Source: Solirubrobacter sp963736505
GTDB taxonomy: Bacteria; Actinomycetota; Thermoleophilia; Solirubrobacterales; Solirubrobacteraceae
Direction of reading: 5' to 3'
DNA length: 64,000 nucleotides
NCBI GenBank assembly: GCA_963736505.1
Contig: CAVTOZ010000005.1
Coordinates: forward strand, 62,001 to 126,000
Shown in pieces: positions 1 through 8,265 of the stretch (position 1 is the stretch's first letter; each line of letters starts with the position of its first letter). A program made the translations under genes and the position numbers. The notes beneath the pieces were generated by a model. It was not told the origin of the DNA. It did not search any database and saw nothing but the letters and a program-made list of their open reading frames with translations.

Positions 1-630
1 GGCGACCTTCTTGTAGGCGCCGGAGGAGATCTTGGAATCGAGCACGGAGTGCGCGCCCTGCTTGAACAGCGTGGCGTTGTTGTCCGTCGGGGAGCCGTTG
101 AGGAAGACGATGTTCTTCCCGCCCGAGGACTGCAGGCAGGTGTCAAGGCCCTGGCCCTGAAGCTCGCCGACCTTGACGTTGTTGAACGAGACGTAGTAGT
201 CAGCGCTGCCGCCCAGCGTCAGGCGGTCATAGTCGATGACCTTGACGCCCTTGGCCGCCGCGTTGGCCTCGATCGCCGAACCGGAGCCCGAATCGAGGTT
301 GACCAGCAGCAGCACCTTCGCGCCGTTGGTGATCATCTGCTCCGCCTGCTGCTGCTGCGTGGACTTATCGCCCTCAGCATTCTGGATGTCGACCTTCACG
401 CCGGCATCGCCGAACGCCTTCGTCAGGAACGGACGATCGACCGTCTCCCAACGAACCGACGACTTCGAATCCGGCAGCAGCACGCCGACGCTGCCGGCCT
501 TGGCCGCGGCCGGCTTGGAGCCTGAACTACTGCTGCTCGAGCTCGAGCTGTTGTTGTCGCTGCCGCACGCGGCCACGACGAGCGCAGCCGAAGCGGCGAG
601 CACTGGAATGAGCCGAGTGGCTCGATGCAT
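1..630 (-). CDS. xylF: Sugar ABC transporter substrate-binding lipoprotein, XylF-like (3' end beyond window)
   Basis: This is the N-terminal 210 codons of a periplasmic-type sugar-binding lipoprotein; the reading frame runs off the left edge. The start is the ATG at 630, preceded by GGAGGAGG about 8 bases upstream. Residues 1-21 form a lipoprotein signal peptide (LVVAA before Cys22), followed by a serine-rich linker. The body matches the D-xylose-binding protein XylF from memory: YDRLTLGG followed by DYYVSFNN and VKVGELQ, and later GSPTDNNATLFKQG. It would bind a pentose outside the membrane and deliver it to an ABC permease, expected beyond the left edge. The ROK regulator just upstream fits xylose control. 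The ligand could be another sugar. Confidence 0.9.
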   Translation of the reverse strand, partial: MHRATRLIPVLAASAALVVAACGSDNNSSSSSSSSSGSKPAAAKAGSVGVLLPDSKSSVRWETVDRPFLTKAFGDAGVKVDIQNAEGDKSTQQQQAEQMITNGAKVLLLVNLDSGSGSAIEANAAAKGVKVIDYDRLTLGGSADYYVSFNNVKVGELQGQGLDTCLQSSGGKNIVFLNGSPTDNNATLFKQGAHSVLDSKISSGAYKKVA

Positions 631-704
631 AGGGGTCCTCCTCCTCCAGGTGGACACATGGGACAGGGACGGGTGTCGAGGCGACCTCGGACGACCGGTT
701 GTGG

Positions 705-733
705 ATTCGACACCACGGCGGGGGCTTTGTCAA
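705..733 (-). promoter_or_regulatory. Promoter of the xylF-like gene
   Basis: On the minus strand a -35 box TTGACA (728-733) and a -10 box TCGAAT (705-710) are separated by 17 bases, about 75 bases before the ATG. A GTTCGT (742-747) lies 8 bases upstream of TTGACAAA. The same three blocks with the same spacing precede the ROK gene, so the block is a likely ROK operator and promoter. Confidence 0.6.
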
Positions 734-790
734 GAACCTGGACGAACTTCGGTCGAAATGCTCATCGTTGCTTCCGGTCCCGAACGAAGC

Positions 791-1993
791 TCAGGTTGCG
801 ACGAAACGCGTCGGGAAGGTCCTGTCAGCCTCCGAGACCACGAGCGCAAGGGCGCCCAGGACCTGCGCGCGCTCGCCAAGGACACCGGCCACGACCTCCG
901 CGCGACGGGCCGCCTCGGGCAGTGCGGCGCGGCTCACGGACTCTCGCACACCGTCGAGCAGGAGGTCCCCCGCACCGGCGAGATCGCCCCCCACCACGAG
1001 CAACTCCGGATTCAGGACGTTCAGCAGCGTCGCGACGACCTGGCCGAGGGCGCGGCCGGCGTCGTGGATCACGCGCCGGCAGCCGAGATCGCCGTTGCGG
1101 GCGGCGTCCAGCATCGCCTCCACGGTCAGGTCCTCGCCGTGCGAGCGGCGCAGGAGGTCGACCAGCGCGCCGGTCGCGGCGACCGTCTCCAGGCAGCCGC
1201 GGTTGCCGCAGCGGCACACGATGCCGTCCGGATCCACGAGCACGTGGCCGAGCTCGCCGGCGAGCCCGGCGCTGCCCCGGTACAGGCGGCCGTTGAGGAT
1301 CAGCCCCGCGCCGATGCCGGATGAGACCTTCAGGTAGATCAGGTCGCCGGCGTCGCGGCCGGCGCCGAACGCGGCCTCCGCGAGGGCGCCGAGATTGGCG
1401 TCGTTGTCCACCATCACGGGGATGTCGAGGCGGCGGCGCATCTCGGTCGCGGCCGTCATCCCGATCCAGCCGGGCAGGATCGCGCTCGACCCGACGGTGC
1501 CCTCGAGCTGCTCGATCGGGCCAGGGAGTCCCATGCCCGCCCCGATCACCGCGGTGCGTGGCACACCTGCGTCGGCGAGCGCCTCGGAGACCATCTCGGC
1601 GGCCAGCTCGAGCCCCTCCTGGGCGTCGTGGTCGGTGTCGAGCGGCTGCTTGCGCTCGGACAGGATCGTGCTGGCGAGGTCGGAGACCGCCACGCGCAGG
1701 TGCGAATGGCCGAAGTCGATGCCCACCGCGGCGCCCGCCGAGGCGTCGAAGGAGAGCAGGATGGGAGGCCGCCCGCCCTGGGCGCCGAACGCGGATCCGG
1801 GCTCAGGCCGCTCGACGACGAGGCCGTCGGCCTGCAGGTCCGCGACGAGGCTCGAGACCGTCGACCGGGACAGCCCCGTACGGCGCGCGATATCGGCGCG
1901 AGAAATCTGGCCCTCGTCGCGCAGCGCGTGGATCACGCGGAGGCGATTGAGCCGTCGGAGGGATTCGAGTGAGCCTGCGCGACCCTGCGGCAT
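791..1993 (-). CDS. ROK family transcriptional regulator (XylR/NagC type)
   Basis: 400 residues with an N-terminal winged helix (residues about 15-65; helix-turn-helix around SRADIARRTGLSRSTVSSL) and a C-terminal ROK sugar-kinase-like domain. The domain begins near GIDFGHSHLRVAV and has the ROK zinc signature CRCGNRGC at about residues 259-266. ROK repressors release DNA when they bind a sugar; the xylF-like gene directly downstream on the same strand makes xylose the likely effector. The ATG at 1993 lies only about 11 bases below the predicted -10 box, so the message is nearly leaderless. Family assignment is secure; the ligand is inferred from context. Confidence 0.92.
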   Translation of the reverse strand: MPQGRAGSLESLRRLNRLRVIHALRDEGQISRADIARRTGLSRSTVSSLVADLQADGLVVERPEPGSAFGAQGGRPPILLSFDASAGAAVGIDFGHSHLRVAVSDLASTILSERKQPLDTDHDAQEGLELAAEMVSEALADAGVPRTAVIGAGMGLPGPIEQLEGTVGSSAILPGWIGMTAATEMRRRLDIPVMVDNDANLGALAEAAFGAGRDAGDLIYLKVSSGIGAGLILNGRLYRGSAGLAGELGHVLVDPDGIVCRCGNRGCLETVAATGALVDLLRRSHGEDLTVEAMLDAARNGDLGCRRVIHDAGRALGQVVATLLNVLNPELLVVGGDLAGAGDLLLDGVRESVSRAALPEAARRAEVVAGVLGERAQVLGALALVVSEADRTFPTRFVAT

Positions 1994-2004
1994 GGACGGG
2001 CCGC

Positions 2005-2047
2005 ATTGGACCGGATGCAGACCGGTTTGTCAATTCTTCGAACGAAC
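2005..2047 (-). promoter_or_regulatory. Promoter and putative operator of the ROK gene
   Basis: On the minus strand GTTCGT (2042-2047) is followed after 8 bases by TTGACAAA (2026-2033; -35 box TTGACA at 2028-2033), then a 17-base spacer and a -10 box TCCAAT (2005-2010). The arrangement matches the xylF-like promoter base for base in spacing, pointing to autoregulation. Confidence 0.6.
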
Positions 2048-2077
2048 CAGCGACATCCGGTCCAGCCCGACGCGGCG

Positions 2078-2539
2078 TTACGAGTAGTCGGAGACCGGCA
2101 CCACGACGTCGTTGGCGACCTTGTCCTGCCAGCACTGCTTCTCCTTGTCCCACAGCATCCAGAAGTAGCCGAGGAAGAGCGGGATCGCCGAGACGATCTT
2201 CATCACCTGCCGGATGAAGGCGCGGCTGTGCCCGATCGAGCCGCCCTGCTTGAAGTCGTAGACGCGGATCCCGAGCGCCCGCTTGCCGACGGTCTGCCCG
2301 GTCGCCCCGCCCTCGAGCCACGTGCCGTAGGCGATCGAGAGCAGCGCCGAGAGCCCCTGACGCGCCGCGGGCGAGTCCTTCAGCAGCAGGTAGATGATGA
2401 TGTTCGGGATCAGCAGCACGAGCGCGTCGACGATCAGGGCGCCGAAGCGCTGCCAGAACGACGCGCGCGGACCGCTCGGACCCGACGAGTACGAATCGGA
2501 CGGCGGCGGCGGCGCGGACTCATAGCTGGGCTGGGACAC
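2078..2539 (-). CDS. RDD family membrane protein (small)
   Basis: About 153 residues: a Pro/Ser-rich cytoplasmic tail, then an RDD domain starting at FWQRFGALIVDALVLL, with GQTVGKRALGIRVYD in the middle and a final hydrophobic helix. RDD proteins are small integral membrane proteins of uncertain, sometimes transport-related, function. GTG 2539 is chosen because AAGGAG (2548-2553) lies 8 bases upstream; an in-frame ATG at 2563 would add 8 residues and place the start before that site. It directly follows a second RDD gene on the same strand, so the two are probably co-transcribed. Confidence 0.85.
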   Translation of the reverse strand: MSQPSYESAPPPPSDSYSSGPSGPRASFWQRFGALIVDALVLLIPNIIIYLLLKDSPAARQGLSALLSIAYGTWLEGGATGQTVGKRALGIRVYDFKQGGSIGHSRAFIRQVMKIVSAIPLFLGYFWMLWDKEKQCWQDKVANDVVVPVSDYS

Positions 2540-2563
2540 GGGTGGGTCTCCTTTCGCTGGCAC

Positions 2564-3274
2564 TCAACGTCTGGACTTCGCTGCGGCGACCTGCTCCAGG
2601 AACGCCTCGTCGGCGAGCCCGGCGCGCGCGCCGGCGACGCGCGGGCGCAGCCTGCCGGCGAGCTCGGCCGCGAGCGTGCGGCGCGCATGCGGCGCGAGCT
2701 GCTCGCGGCGGGCGAGGAACGAGCGCACGACGGAGAGCTCGTCGTCGCCGATCCCGGTGGCGTCCAGCGACGTGTCGCTCGACGCGCTCGGGATGTGCGG
2801 ATCGGGTGGGACGACGCGGCGGTCGCGGATCACGAGCGTTCCGGCCGCGAGGTCGCCCAGCCGCTGGTTGTCGCGCGTGACGAGGATCGAGACCGTCGCG
2901 GGCACGTAGGACGTCGCGAATCCCTCGAACAGCCGGATGATGTTGCGGATCAGGCTCGCGCGCAGCCCGACGGGCTGCCCGCCGTCCATCACGACGCGCA
3001 CTCCCGCGGCACGCTTGCCGGGCGTCCGGCCGCCGCCGCGGACCTCGAAGATGACGTCGTAGCCGATCACCAGCAGCACCGCGGCGGAGCCGATCACGAT
3101 CGCGGCGACCTGGCTGCCGGCGACCACCGCGGCGATGATCGCGACCGTGATCACCGCGCCCTGGATCATGGTGTCCAGCAGCAGGCCGATGAAGCGCGAC
3201 CCGAGGCCCGCGAGCGGGATCTCGAGATCGACGCCTTCCGGCGTGGCGATCGTGCGGCGGTCCTCATACTCCAC
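2564..3274 (-). CDS. RDD family membrane protein (large)
   Basis: 236 residues with an N-terminal RDD domain (PLAGLGSRFIGLLLDTMIQ, then GRTPGKRAAGVRVV), two or three membrane helices before residue 130 and a soluble basic C-terminal tail. GTG is the start; no in-frame ATG lies close. Its start codon is only 5 bases from the start codon of the divergent SpoIIM-family gene, so the two promoters must overlap or lie in each other's coding sequence. RDD plus SpoIIM plus DUF58/MoxR is a recurrent actinobacterial neighbourhood of unknown function, probably acting at the cell envelope. Confidence 0.88.
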   Translation of the reverse strand: MEYEDRRTIATPEGVDLEIPLAGLGSRFIGLLLDTMIQGAVITVAIIAAVVAGSQVAAIVIGSAAVLLVIGYDVIFEVRGGGRTPGKRAAGVRVVMDGGQPVGLRASLIRNIIRLFEGFATSYVPATVSILVTRDNQRLGDLAAGTLVIRDRRVVPPDPHIPSASSDTSLDATGIGDDELSVVRSFLARREQLAPHARRTLAAELAGRLRPRVAGARAGLADEAFLEQVAAAKSRR

Positions 3275-3279
3275 GATGA

Positions 3280-4251
3280 GTGAACCTAGATCGTTTCGAG
3301 ACCGAGCGCGGAAGTGGCTGGAAGGCGCTTGACGCGGCGCTCAAGAAGGCGGGCGACCGGCCCGAGCGCCTCGGCGGCGACGGCGTGCGCGAGCTCGGTG
3401 CGCTGTACCGCTCGACAGCGGCCGATCTGGCGTTCGCGCGGCGCCGCTTCCCCGGCGATCCGCTCACGGCGCGGCTGGAGTCGCTCGTCCTGCGGGCACG
3501 CGCGACGGTCTACGCGCGCTCGGGCCGGCGCGCCTCGCTGTGGAGCTTCGCCTCGCGCGGCTACTGGCGCCGGCTGCGCGAGCGCCCGCTCCTGATCCTC
3601 GCCGCCTGGGCGGTGCTGCTCGTACCCGCGATCGGCGGCGCCGCGTGGGGCGCGGCCGACCCCGGCGTCGCGGCCGGCATCGTCCCGGGCCAGTTCCAGG
3701 CCGCGGCCGACCCGCCGCCGCAGGGCCGCGACTACGACGCCGCGACGGCGACGGCGTTCTCCGCCTCGGTCATGTTCAACAACATCGGCGTGGCGCTGCT
3801 CGCGTTCGCGGGCGGGATCGCGTTCGGCGCGGTGACCGTGCTGTCGCTCTTCTACAACGGGCTGATCCTCGGGACGTTGGCGGGGATCGCGATCGGCGCG
3901 GGGCACGGACTCGCGTTCCTGCGGCTCGTGTCCTCGCACGGGCCGCTGGAGATCTCCTGCATCGTGGTCGGCGGGATCGCGGGGCTTCGGATGGGCTGGG
4001 CGCTGATCCGGCCGGGGTCGCGCAGCCGCGGCAGCGCGCTGCGGATCGAGGCCCGCCCGGCCGTCGAGATCGCGGTCGGCACGGTGCCGTGGCTCGTCGT
4101 GTGCGGGCTGTGCGAGGGGTTCCTGACCGGGCCGTCGCTGCCCGTCGCGCTGCAGGCGTCGATCGGCGTGGCGCTGTTCGCGCTGTTCTGGGGCCTGGTG
4201 GCGTTCCGCGGGCGCGATCACAGCGCCGCCCTCGCCTTCGCGCGCAAATAG
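3280..4251 (+). CDS. Stage II sporulation protein M (SpoIIM) family membrane protein
   Basis: 323 residues beginning at GTG 3280 (VNLDRFETERGSGWKALDAAL). A soluble helical N-terminal part of about 95 residues is followed by several membrane helices, including the conserved stretch FNNIGVALLAFAGGIAFGAV, and by repeated Gly/Ala-rich helices. This is the SpoIIM/DUF95 fold; in spore formers it helps septal peptidoglycan remodelling, but the family is common in non-sporulating actinobacteria, as assumed here. The last 34 bases overlap the convergent DUF58 gene. It probably works with the RDD and MoxR/DUF58 proteins beside it. Confidence 0.85.
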   Translation: MNLDRFETERGSGWKALDAALKKAGDRPERLGGDGVRELGALYRSTAADLAFARRRFPGDPLTARLESLVLRARATVYARSGRRASLWSFASRGYWRRLRERPLLILAAWAVLLVPAIGGAAWGAADPGVAAGIVPGQFQAAADPPPQGRDYDAATATAFSASVMFNNIGVALLAFAGGIAFGAVTVLSLFYNGLILGTLAGIAIGAGHGLAFLRLVSSHGPLEISCIVVGGIAGLRMGWALIRPGSRSRGSALRIEARPAVEIAVGTVPWLVVCGLCEGFLTGPSLPVALQASIGVALFALFWGLVAFRGRDHSAALAFARK

Positions 4252-5450
4252 GCCGCGACGCAGGCGGCCGCGAGCTTGTCGGGCTCGGCCTCCAGCACGC
4301 GCGCGCCGGACGCGCGGACGCGGGCGACGGCCTTGGCCCGCGCCTGCAGCACGTCCTGGGCGATCGTCGCGCGCTCGTCGGCGCCGGCGGCGAGCCGCTC
4401 CAGCGCCGGGTCCCGCGGCGCCGCGACCAGCACGGCGTGGCGGCGCGCGAGCACGGGAACGGCGTCGGCGAGCGGGCGCGCGGCGGCCTCCTCGATCAGG
4501 TCGCAGAGCACGATCACGAGCGCGCGCTTGGACGTCTGGGCGCGGCGGAAGGCGAGCTCGTAGTCGCTGTCGACGGGGCTCGGCTCGAGATCGAACAGCG
4601 TGCGGACGACGGCGGCGCCGCCCGCGCGCCGCGGCGGCAGCGCGGCGCGGATCTCGCGGTCGAACGCGACGGCGCCGCAGCGGTCGCCGAGCTGGTCGGC
4701 GACCAGCGCGACGGCGACGGCCGCGTCGAGCGAGGTGTCCAGGACCGTGCCGGCCGCGCCCAGACGGGCGGCGGAGAGCCGCCCGGCGTCCACGAGCACG
4801 ATCAGGTCGCGGTCCTGCTCGAGCCGGTACTGGTTGCTCATCGGGCGCCCGAGCCGGGCGGTCGCGCGCCAGTTGACCTGGCGGATGTCGTCGTCGGGCT
4901 GGTAGTCGCGGATCAGCTCGAACTCGGTGCCGAGGCCGAGCGGGCCGGACGGGGTGGCGCCTTGCTCGCGGAAGCGTCCGCGGGCGACGGTCAGCGCCAG
5001 CCGGCGCGCGGTGTGGAGGTCGGGGAACACGCGGATCTCGGCCGCCTCGCCGGGCGCGTGGTCCCAGCGCGCGAGGTTCAGCGGGCCGGACGTGCGCGCC
5101 GCCAGCGGCGGCAGCGTGTGCCGCCCGCGCCGGCGCGCGACGATCGTCGCCGCGAGCGCGTCCGGCGCCTCCTTCGGCTCGACCTCGATCCCGGGCGGCG
5201 CGGCCTGGCGCACCCGCACGCTCCCGCCGGCGGGCGCCTCGGCGGACGCGCGCAGCGGCGCGGGGACGCCGCGCGAGAGCACCTCCGGCGCGTCGCGGCC
5301 GACGGCCGGCGCACGCCGCGCCGAGAACGCGTCGACGACGGTCGCGGCGACAAGCGCCACCGCGGCCAGCGCGACGAGCCCGAGCGGTGCGATCAGCGCG
5401 GCCAGTGCGATGACCGCGAGCGCGACGACGGCACGCGGCGCGGGCGTCAT
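4218..5450 (-). CDS. DUF58 domain-containing protein
   Basis: 410 residues. Two hydrophobic helices lie at the N-terminus (residues about 6-40), followed by a beta-rich region and the DUF58 core with its conserved block RDYQPDDDIRQVNWRATAR at about residues 180-200. A von Willebrand A-like segment follows (DLIVLVDAGRLS). DUF58 proteins act with MoxR AAA+ ATPases, whose gene lies immediately upstream on the same strand. The 111-base gap between the two genes is the only real break in this operon and contains a mini-hairpin repeat core. Confidence 0.9.
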   Translation of the reverse strand: MTPAPRAVVALAVIALAALIAPLGLVALAAVALVAATVVDAFSARRAPAVGRDAPEVLSRGVPAPLRASAEAPAGGSVRVRQAAPPGIEVEPKEAPDALAATIVARRRGRHTLPPLAARTSGPLNLARWDHAPGEAAEIRVFPDLHTARRLALTVARGRFREQGATPSGPLGLGTEFELIRDYQPDDDIRQVNWRATARLGRPMSNQYRLEQDRDLIVLVDAGRLSAARLGAAGTVLDTSLDAAVAVALVADQLGDRCGAVAFDREIRAALPPRRAGGAAVVRTLFDLEPSPVDSDYELAFRRAQTSKRALVIVLCDLIEEAAARPLADAVPVLARRHAVLVAAPRDPALERLAAGADERATIAQDVLQARAKAVARVRASGARVLEAEPDKLAAACVAAYLRAKARAAL

Positions 5451-5508
5451 CGCGTCATCCCGTCCGGGAGGATCGCCCCCTGGGCGATCGCTCCCAGCGA
5501 CCCGAGCG

Positions 5509-5545
5509 CCGAGCGAAGCGGTGATGAGGCCGCAGGCCGAGGCAG
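5509..5545 (+). repeat. Mini-hairpin repeat core, copy A
   Basis: Hairpin 1 has a GC stem around a GAA triloop (5513-5519), flanked by CC and GG. The linker GTGATGA follows, then hairpin 2 with arms GGCC and GGCC around a GCA triloop (5528-5538), then GAGGCAG. It lies in the gap between moxR and the DUF58 gene. Outer arms GGCGATCGCTC (5474-5484) and GAGCGGTCGCC could enclose the core in a longer stem. Three related cores occur at 28923, 42541 and 42628. Confidence 0.6.
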
Positions 5546-5561
5546 CTGCGAGCGGTCGCCG

Positions 5562-6491
5562 TCATCGGGGCACGGGGACGTCCTCGAGGGCGGCCCGGAT
5601 CGCGGCGTCGGGCGTCGCCCGCTCCAGCTCGGCCTCGGGCGTGAGGACGAGCCGGTGGCGCAGCACCGGCGGCGCCATCCGCACGACGTCGTCGGGCGTG
5701 ACGTAGCCGCGCCCGGCCAGCCGCGCGGCCGCCTTGGCGGCGCCGAGCAGGTGGACGGCGGCGCGCGGGCTCGCGCCGAGCGAGACGCTCGGGAGCTCGC
5801 GGGTGCGGCGGGTGAGCGCGACGATGTAGCCGACGACCTCGTCGGAGACCTCGGTCGCGTCGACCTCCGCGCGGGCGGCGCGCAGGTCCTCGGCGCTCGC
5901 GACGGCGCGCACCTGCTCGAGTGCGATCGGCGTCAGGCCGCGGCGCGCGAGCCGCAGCATCGCGCGCTCGTCGCTCGCGTCCGGATAGCCGATCGCGACG
6001 TGCACGAGGAAGCGGTCGCGCTGTGCCTCGGGCAGCGGGTACGTGCCCTCGTACTCGACCGGGTTCTGCGTCGCGAGCACGAGGAACGGGTCGGGCAGCG
6101 GGTGCGATTCGCCGTCGATCGTGACCTGGCCCTCCTGCATCGCCTCCAGCAGCGCGGCCTGCGTCTTCGGCGGCGTGCGGTTGATCTCGTCGGCGAGCAC
6201 GACGTTGGCGAACACGGGGCCGGGGCGGAACACGAGCTCGCCGGCGCGCAGCGTCATCGTGCCGGTGACGTCGGAGGGCAGCATGTCCGGCGTGAACTGC
6301 AGGCGCCGGAAGTCGATGCCGAGGGCGCGCGCGGTGGCGCTCGCGAGCAGCGTCTTCGCGACGCCGGGCACGCCCTCCAGCAGCGCGTGCCCGCCGAGCG
6401 CGAGCGCGGCCATCAGGTCCTCGAGCGACTGCCGCTGGCCGACGACGACCTTGCCCACCTCCGCCGCGATGCGATCGTGCAGCTCCTTCAC
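5562..6491 (-). CDS. MoxR family AAA+ ATPase
   Basis: 309 residues starting at GTG 6491, with GGAGGA 6 bases upstream; the frame stays open further upstream but without support. Walker A is GVPGVAKT, Walker B VVLADEINR, and the block ATQNPVEYEGTYPLPEAQRD is typical of MoxR. The C-terminal lid carries SPRAAVHLL and GYVTPDDV. MoxR ATPases act as chaperones that mature partner complexes, usually DUF58 or VWA proteins encoded next door. The GTG overlaps the stop of the DUF4350 gene (GTGA), so translation is coupled. Confidence 0.95.
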   Translation of the reverse strand: MKELHDRIAAEVGKVVVGQRQSLEDLMAALALGGHALLEGVPGVAKTLLASATARALGIDFRRLQFTPDMLPSDVTGTMTLRAGELVFRPGPVFANVVLADEINRTPPKTQAALLEAMQEGQVTIDGESHPLPDPFLVLATQNPVEYEGTYPLPEAQRDRFLVHVAIGYPDASDERAMLRLARRGLTPIALEQVRAVASAEDLRAARAEVDATEVSDEVVGYIVALTRRTRELPSVSLGASPRAAVHLLGAAKAAARLAGRGYVTPDDVVRMAPPVLRHRLVLTPEAELERATPDAAIRAALEDVPVPR

Positions 6492-7402
6492 GTGCGTTCC
6501 TCCTCGGTCTTGCGGCGCGTGCGCGCGAGCGCGGCGGCGAGTGCGTCCACGTATTCGATCCGGGCGGGCGCCGGCGGGCGCTCGTCGGCCTCGGCGGGCC
6601 CGAGCCGGCGGCCCGCGGTCCAGAGCGCGAGCAGACCCGCGATCAGCAGGCCGCCCAGCGTCCACTTGACGCGCGTCGGCAGTGCGGAGAGGCCGCGCGC
6701 GACGCCGTAGCCGTGCACCGTCTCGAGGAACGCGACCGGGCGGTCGCCGGCGATCGCGAGGCCGAGCGCGGCGCCGTCGTCGCGGCCGAGCAGCCGGTTC
6801 TGGATCGGCGACGCGTCGGCGAGCAGCACCACCGTGCCGCGCCCGCTGCGGGCGACGACGGCGAGCGGATTCGCGGCCGGGCCGAAGATCGGCAGCGCGC
6901 GGCCGGCGGAGCGCCAGCCGCCCCCGTCGGCGGGCCTGACCAGGTTCACGCCGGCGGTCTCCGGCACGGGAGCGAGCGGGGTGGCGCGCCGCGGCGCGCC
7001 GTCCTGGAACGTCGGTGCGCGGCCGATCACGTCGTCGAGCCACGACGCGTCGCGGCGGCCGCCGGCGACGAGCCGGCCGCCGGAGCGCACCCAGCGCCCG
7101 ATCGCGCGCGACTCCTCCGGCTCGACGACGTCGGGATCGAGCACGACGAGCGTCTCGCCGCGCGCCGGCGCGCGCTCGGCGATCGGCGTGATCGCGCGCC
7201 GCACCGGCCGCCCCTCGCGATCGAGCAGCGCGGCGTATGCGGCGAGCCCGCTCGGCGAGGTGGCGAACGACGACGACACCGGCCCGTGCGGCGCGGGCGC
7301 GAGCCGCGCGATCCCCGCGAGCAGCACGGCGAAGACGAGCAGCGCCGCCCCGATCGCGAGCGCCGCGCGGACGCGCGGGTCGGCGGGCAGGCGAGCGGTC
7401 AC
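6488..7402 (-). CDS. DUF4350 domain-containing membrane protein
   Basis: About 304 residues from GTG 7402, which overlaps the TGA of the DUF4129 gene. One N-terminal membrane helix (LAIGAALLVFAVLLAGIA), a soluble DUF4350 domain starting at SSSFATSPSGLAAYAALLDR with LVVLDPDVVEPEES and GRGTVVLLADASPIQN, and a second helix near the C-terminus (LGGLLIAGLLALW). DUF4350 resembles the glutamine-amidotransferase-like domain found beside MoxR/DUF58/DUF4129 operons. Its function is unknown; the position in a coupled operon argues for a complex with MoxR. Confidence 0.85.
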   Translation of the reverse strand: MTARLPADPRVRAALAIGAALLVFAVLLAGIARLAPAPHGPVSSSFATSPSGLAAYAALLDREGRPVRRAITPIAERAPARGETLVVLDPDVVEPEESRAIGRWVRSGGRLVAGGRRDASWLDDVIGRAPTFQDGAPRRATPLAPVPETAGVNLVRPADGGGWRSAGRALPIFGPAANPLAVVARSGRGTVVLLADASPIQNRLLGRDDGAALGLAIAGDRPVAFLETVHGYGVARGLSALPTRVKWTLGGLLIAGLLALWTAGRRLGPAEADERPPAPARIEYVDALAAALARTRRKTEEERT

Positions 7403-8265
7403 GCGGCCGCCTTGTCGCGCGCCTCGGACACGACCGCCGGCCAGCGCCGGCGCGACGCCTCGAGGTCGTCCGCGGCGGCGGGGCGGCCGCCGTAGACGAC
7501 GTCGTCGAAGTCGCTCGCGAGCGCGTCGAAGTCGCTCGAGCGCAGCGTGCGCCGGACCTCGTAGGTCGAGATCGAGGGGCGGAACTCGATCGCTCCGCCG
7601 GCGTCGAGCCGCAGCAGGCCGGCGCGGAAGCGCAGCCGCAGGGCGAGCGCGAGGTCGCCGCCCGCCTCGGCCGCGTCCGCCCGGCGCTCGAGCTCGCGGG
7701 CGCTGTCGCGCGGCGGCGCGGCGGCGGCCGCCGCGACCGTGGCCGCGCGCACGCGACGCGTGAGCGTGCGCCGGGCGACGACGACCGCGATCAGCCCCAC
7801 CAGCGCGGCGAGCGACAGCCAGAGGACCTTGCGGCCGCCCGGGAGCCAGATGTCGAGCCGGTCCAGCAGCGAGCGCACGCGGTCGCCGAGCCAGTCGATC
7901 AGGCCGCGGAACGGCCCGGGCACGCGCGTGCCGGTGAAGCGCGACTGCGAGAGGATGTCGCGGGCCTGCGCGCGCGGGTCGCCCTGCGGCCGCGCCGCCG
8001 CCGGCGGCTCGCCTAGGACCCGCAGCCGCGCCCGCAGCGCCGCCCCGCGCGCGCCGCGCAGCGCGCCGGCGACGTCGACGCGCCGGCCGTCGACGCGGTC
8101 GACCCGGCGCAGCTGCGCCAGCGCCGCCGGATCGGCGGCGGCGCGCTGGGCGAGCGAGCGCAGCTGCGCGCCGCTGACCGCGTCGGCGCGCGCCGCGGCG
8201 GGCGCGCAGGCGGCCAGCACCGCGCACGCGGCGAGCGCCCGGCCCGCCGCCCGCGCCCGTCTCAC
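7399..8265 (-). CDS. DUF4129 domain-containing membrane protein
   Basis: 288 residues from GTG 8265, which overlaps the TGA of the upstream gene. An Ala-rich signal peptide or signal anchor comes first, then a soluble region, a membrane helix (VLWLSLAALVGLIAVVVA) and the DUF4129 domain with RADAAEAGGDLALALRLRFRAG and the conserved tail STYEVRRTLRSSDFDALASDFDDVVYGG. DUF4129 occurs in transglutaminase-like and MoxR-linked envelope proteins. All junctions between this gene, DUF4350 and MoxR are 4-base overlaps, indicating a stoichiometric set. Confidence 0.85.
   Translation of the reverse strand: MRRARAAGRALAACAVLAACAPAAARADAVSGAQLRSLAQRAAADPAALAQLRRVDRVDGRRVDVAGALRGARGAALRARLRVLGEPPAAARPQGDPRAQARDILSQSRFTGTRVPGPFRGLIDWLGDRVRSLLDRLDIWLPGGRKVLWLSLAALVGLIAVVVARRTLTRRVRAATVAAAAAAPPRDSARELERRADAAEAGGDLALALRLRFRAGLLRLDAGGAIEFRPSISTYEVRRTLRSSDFDALASDFDDVVYGGRPAAADDLEASRRRWPAVVSEARDKAAA

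Noticed and set aside
3540..6710. A 1056-codon open frame on the plus strand
   Set aside because: Covers SpoIIM in another frame and DUF58/MoxR in antisense; no motif.
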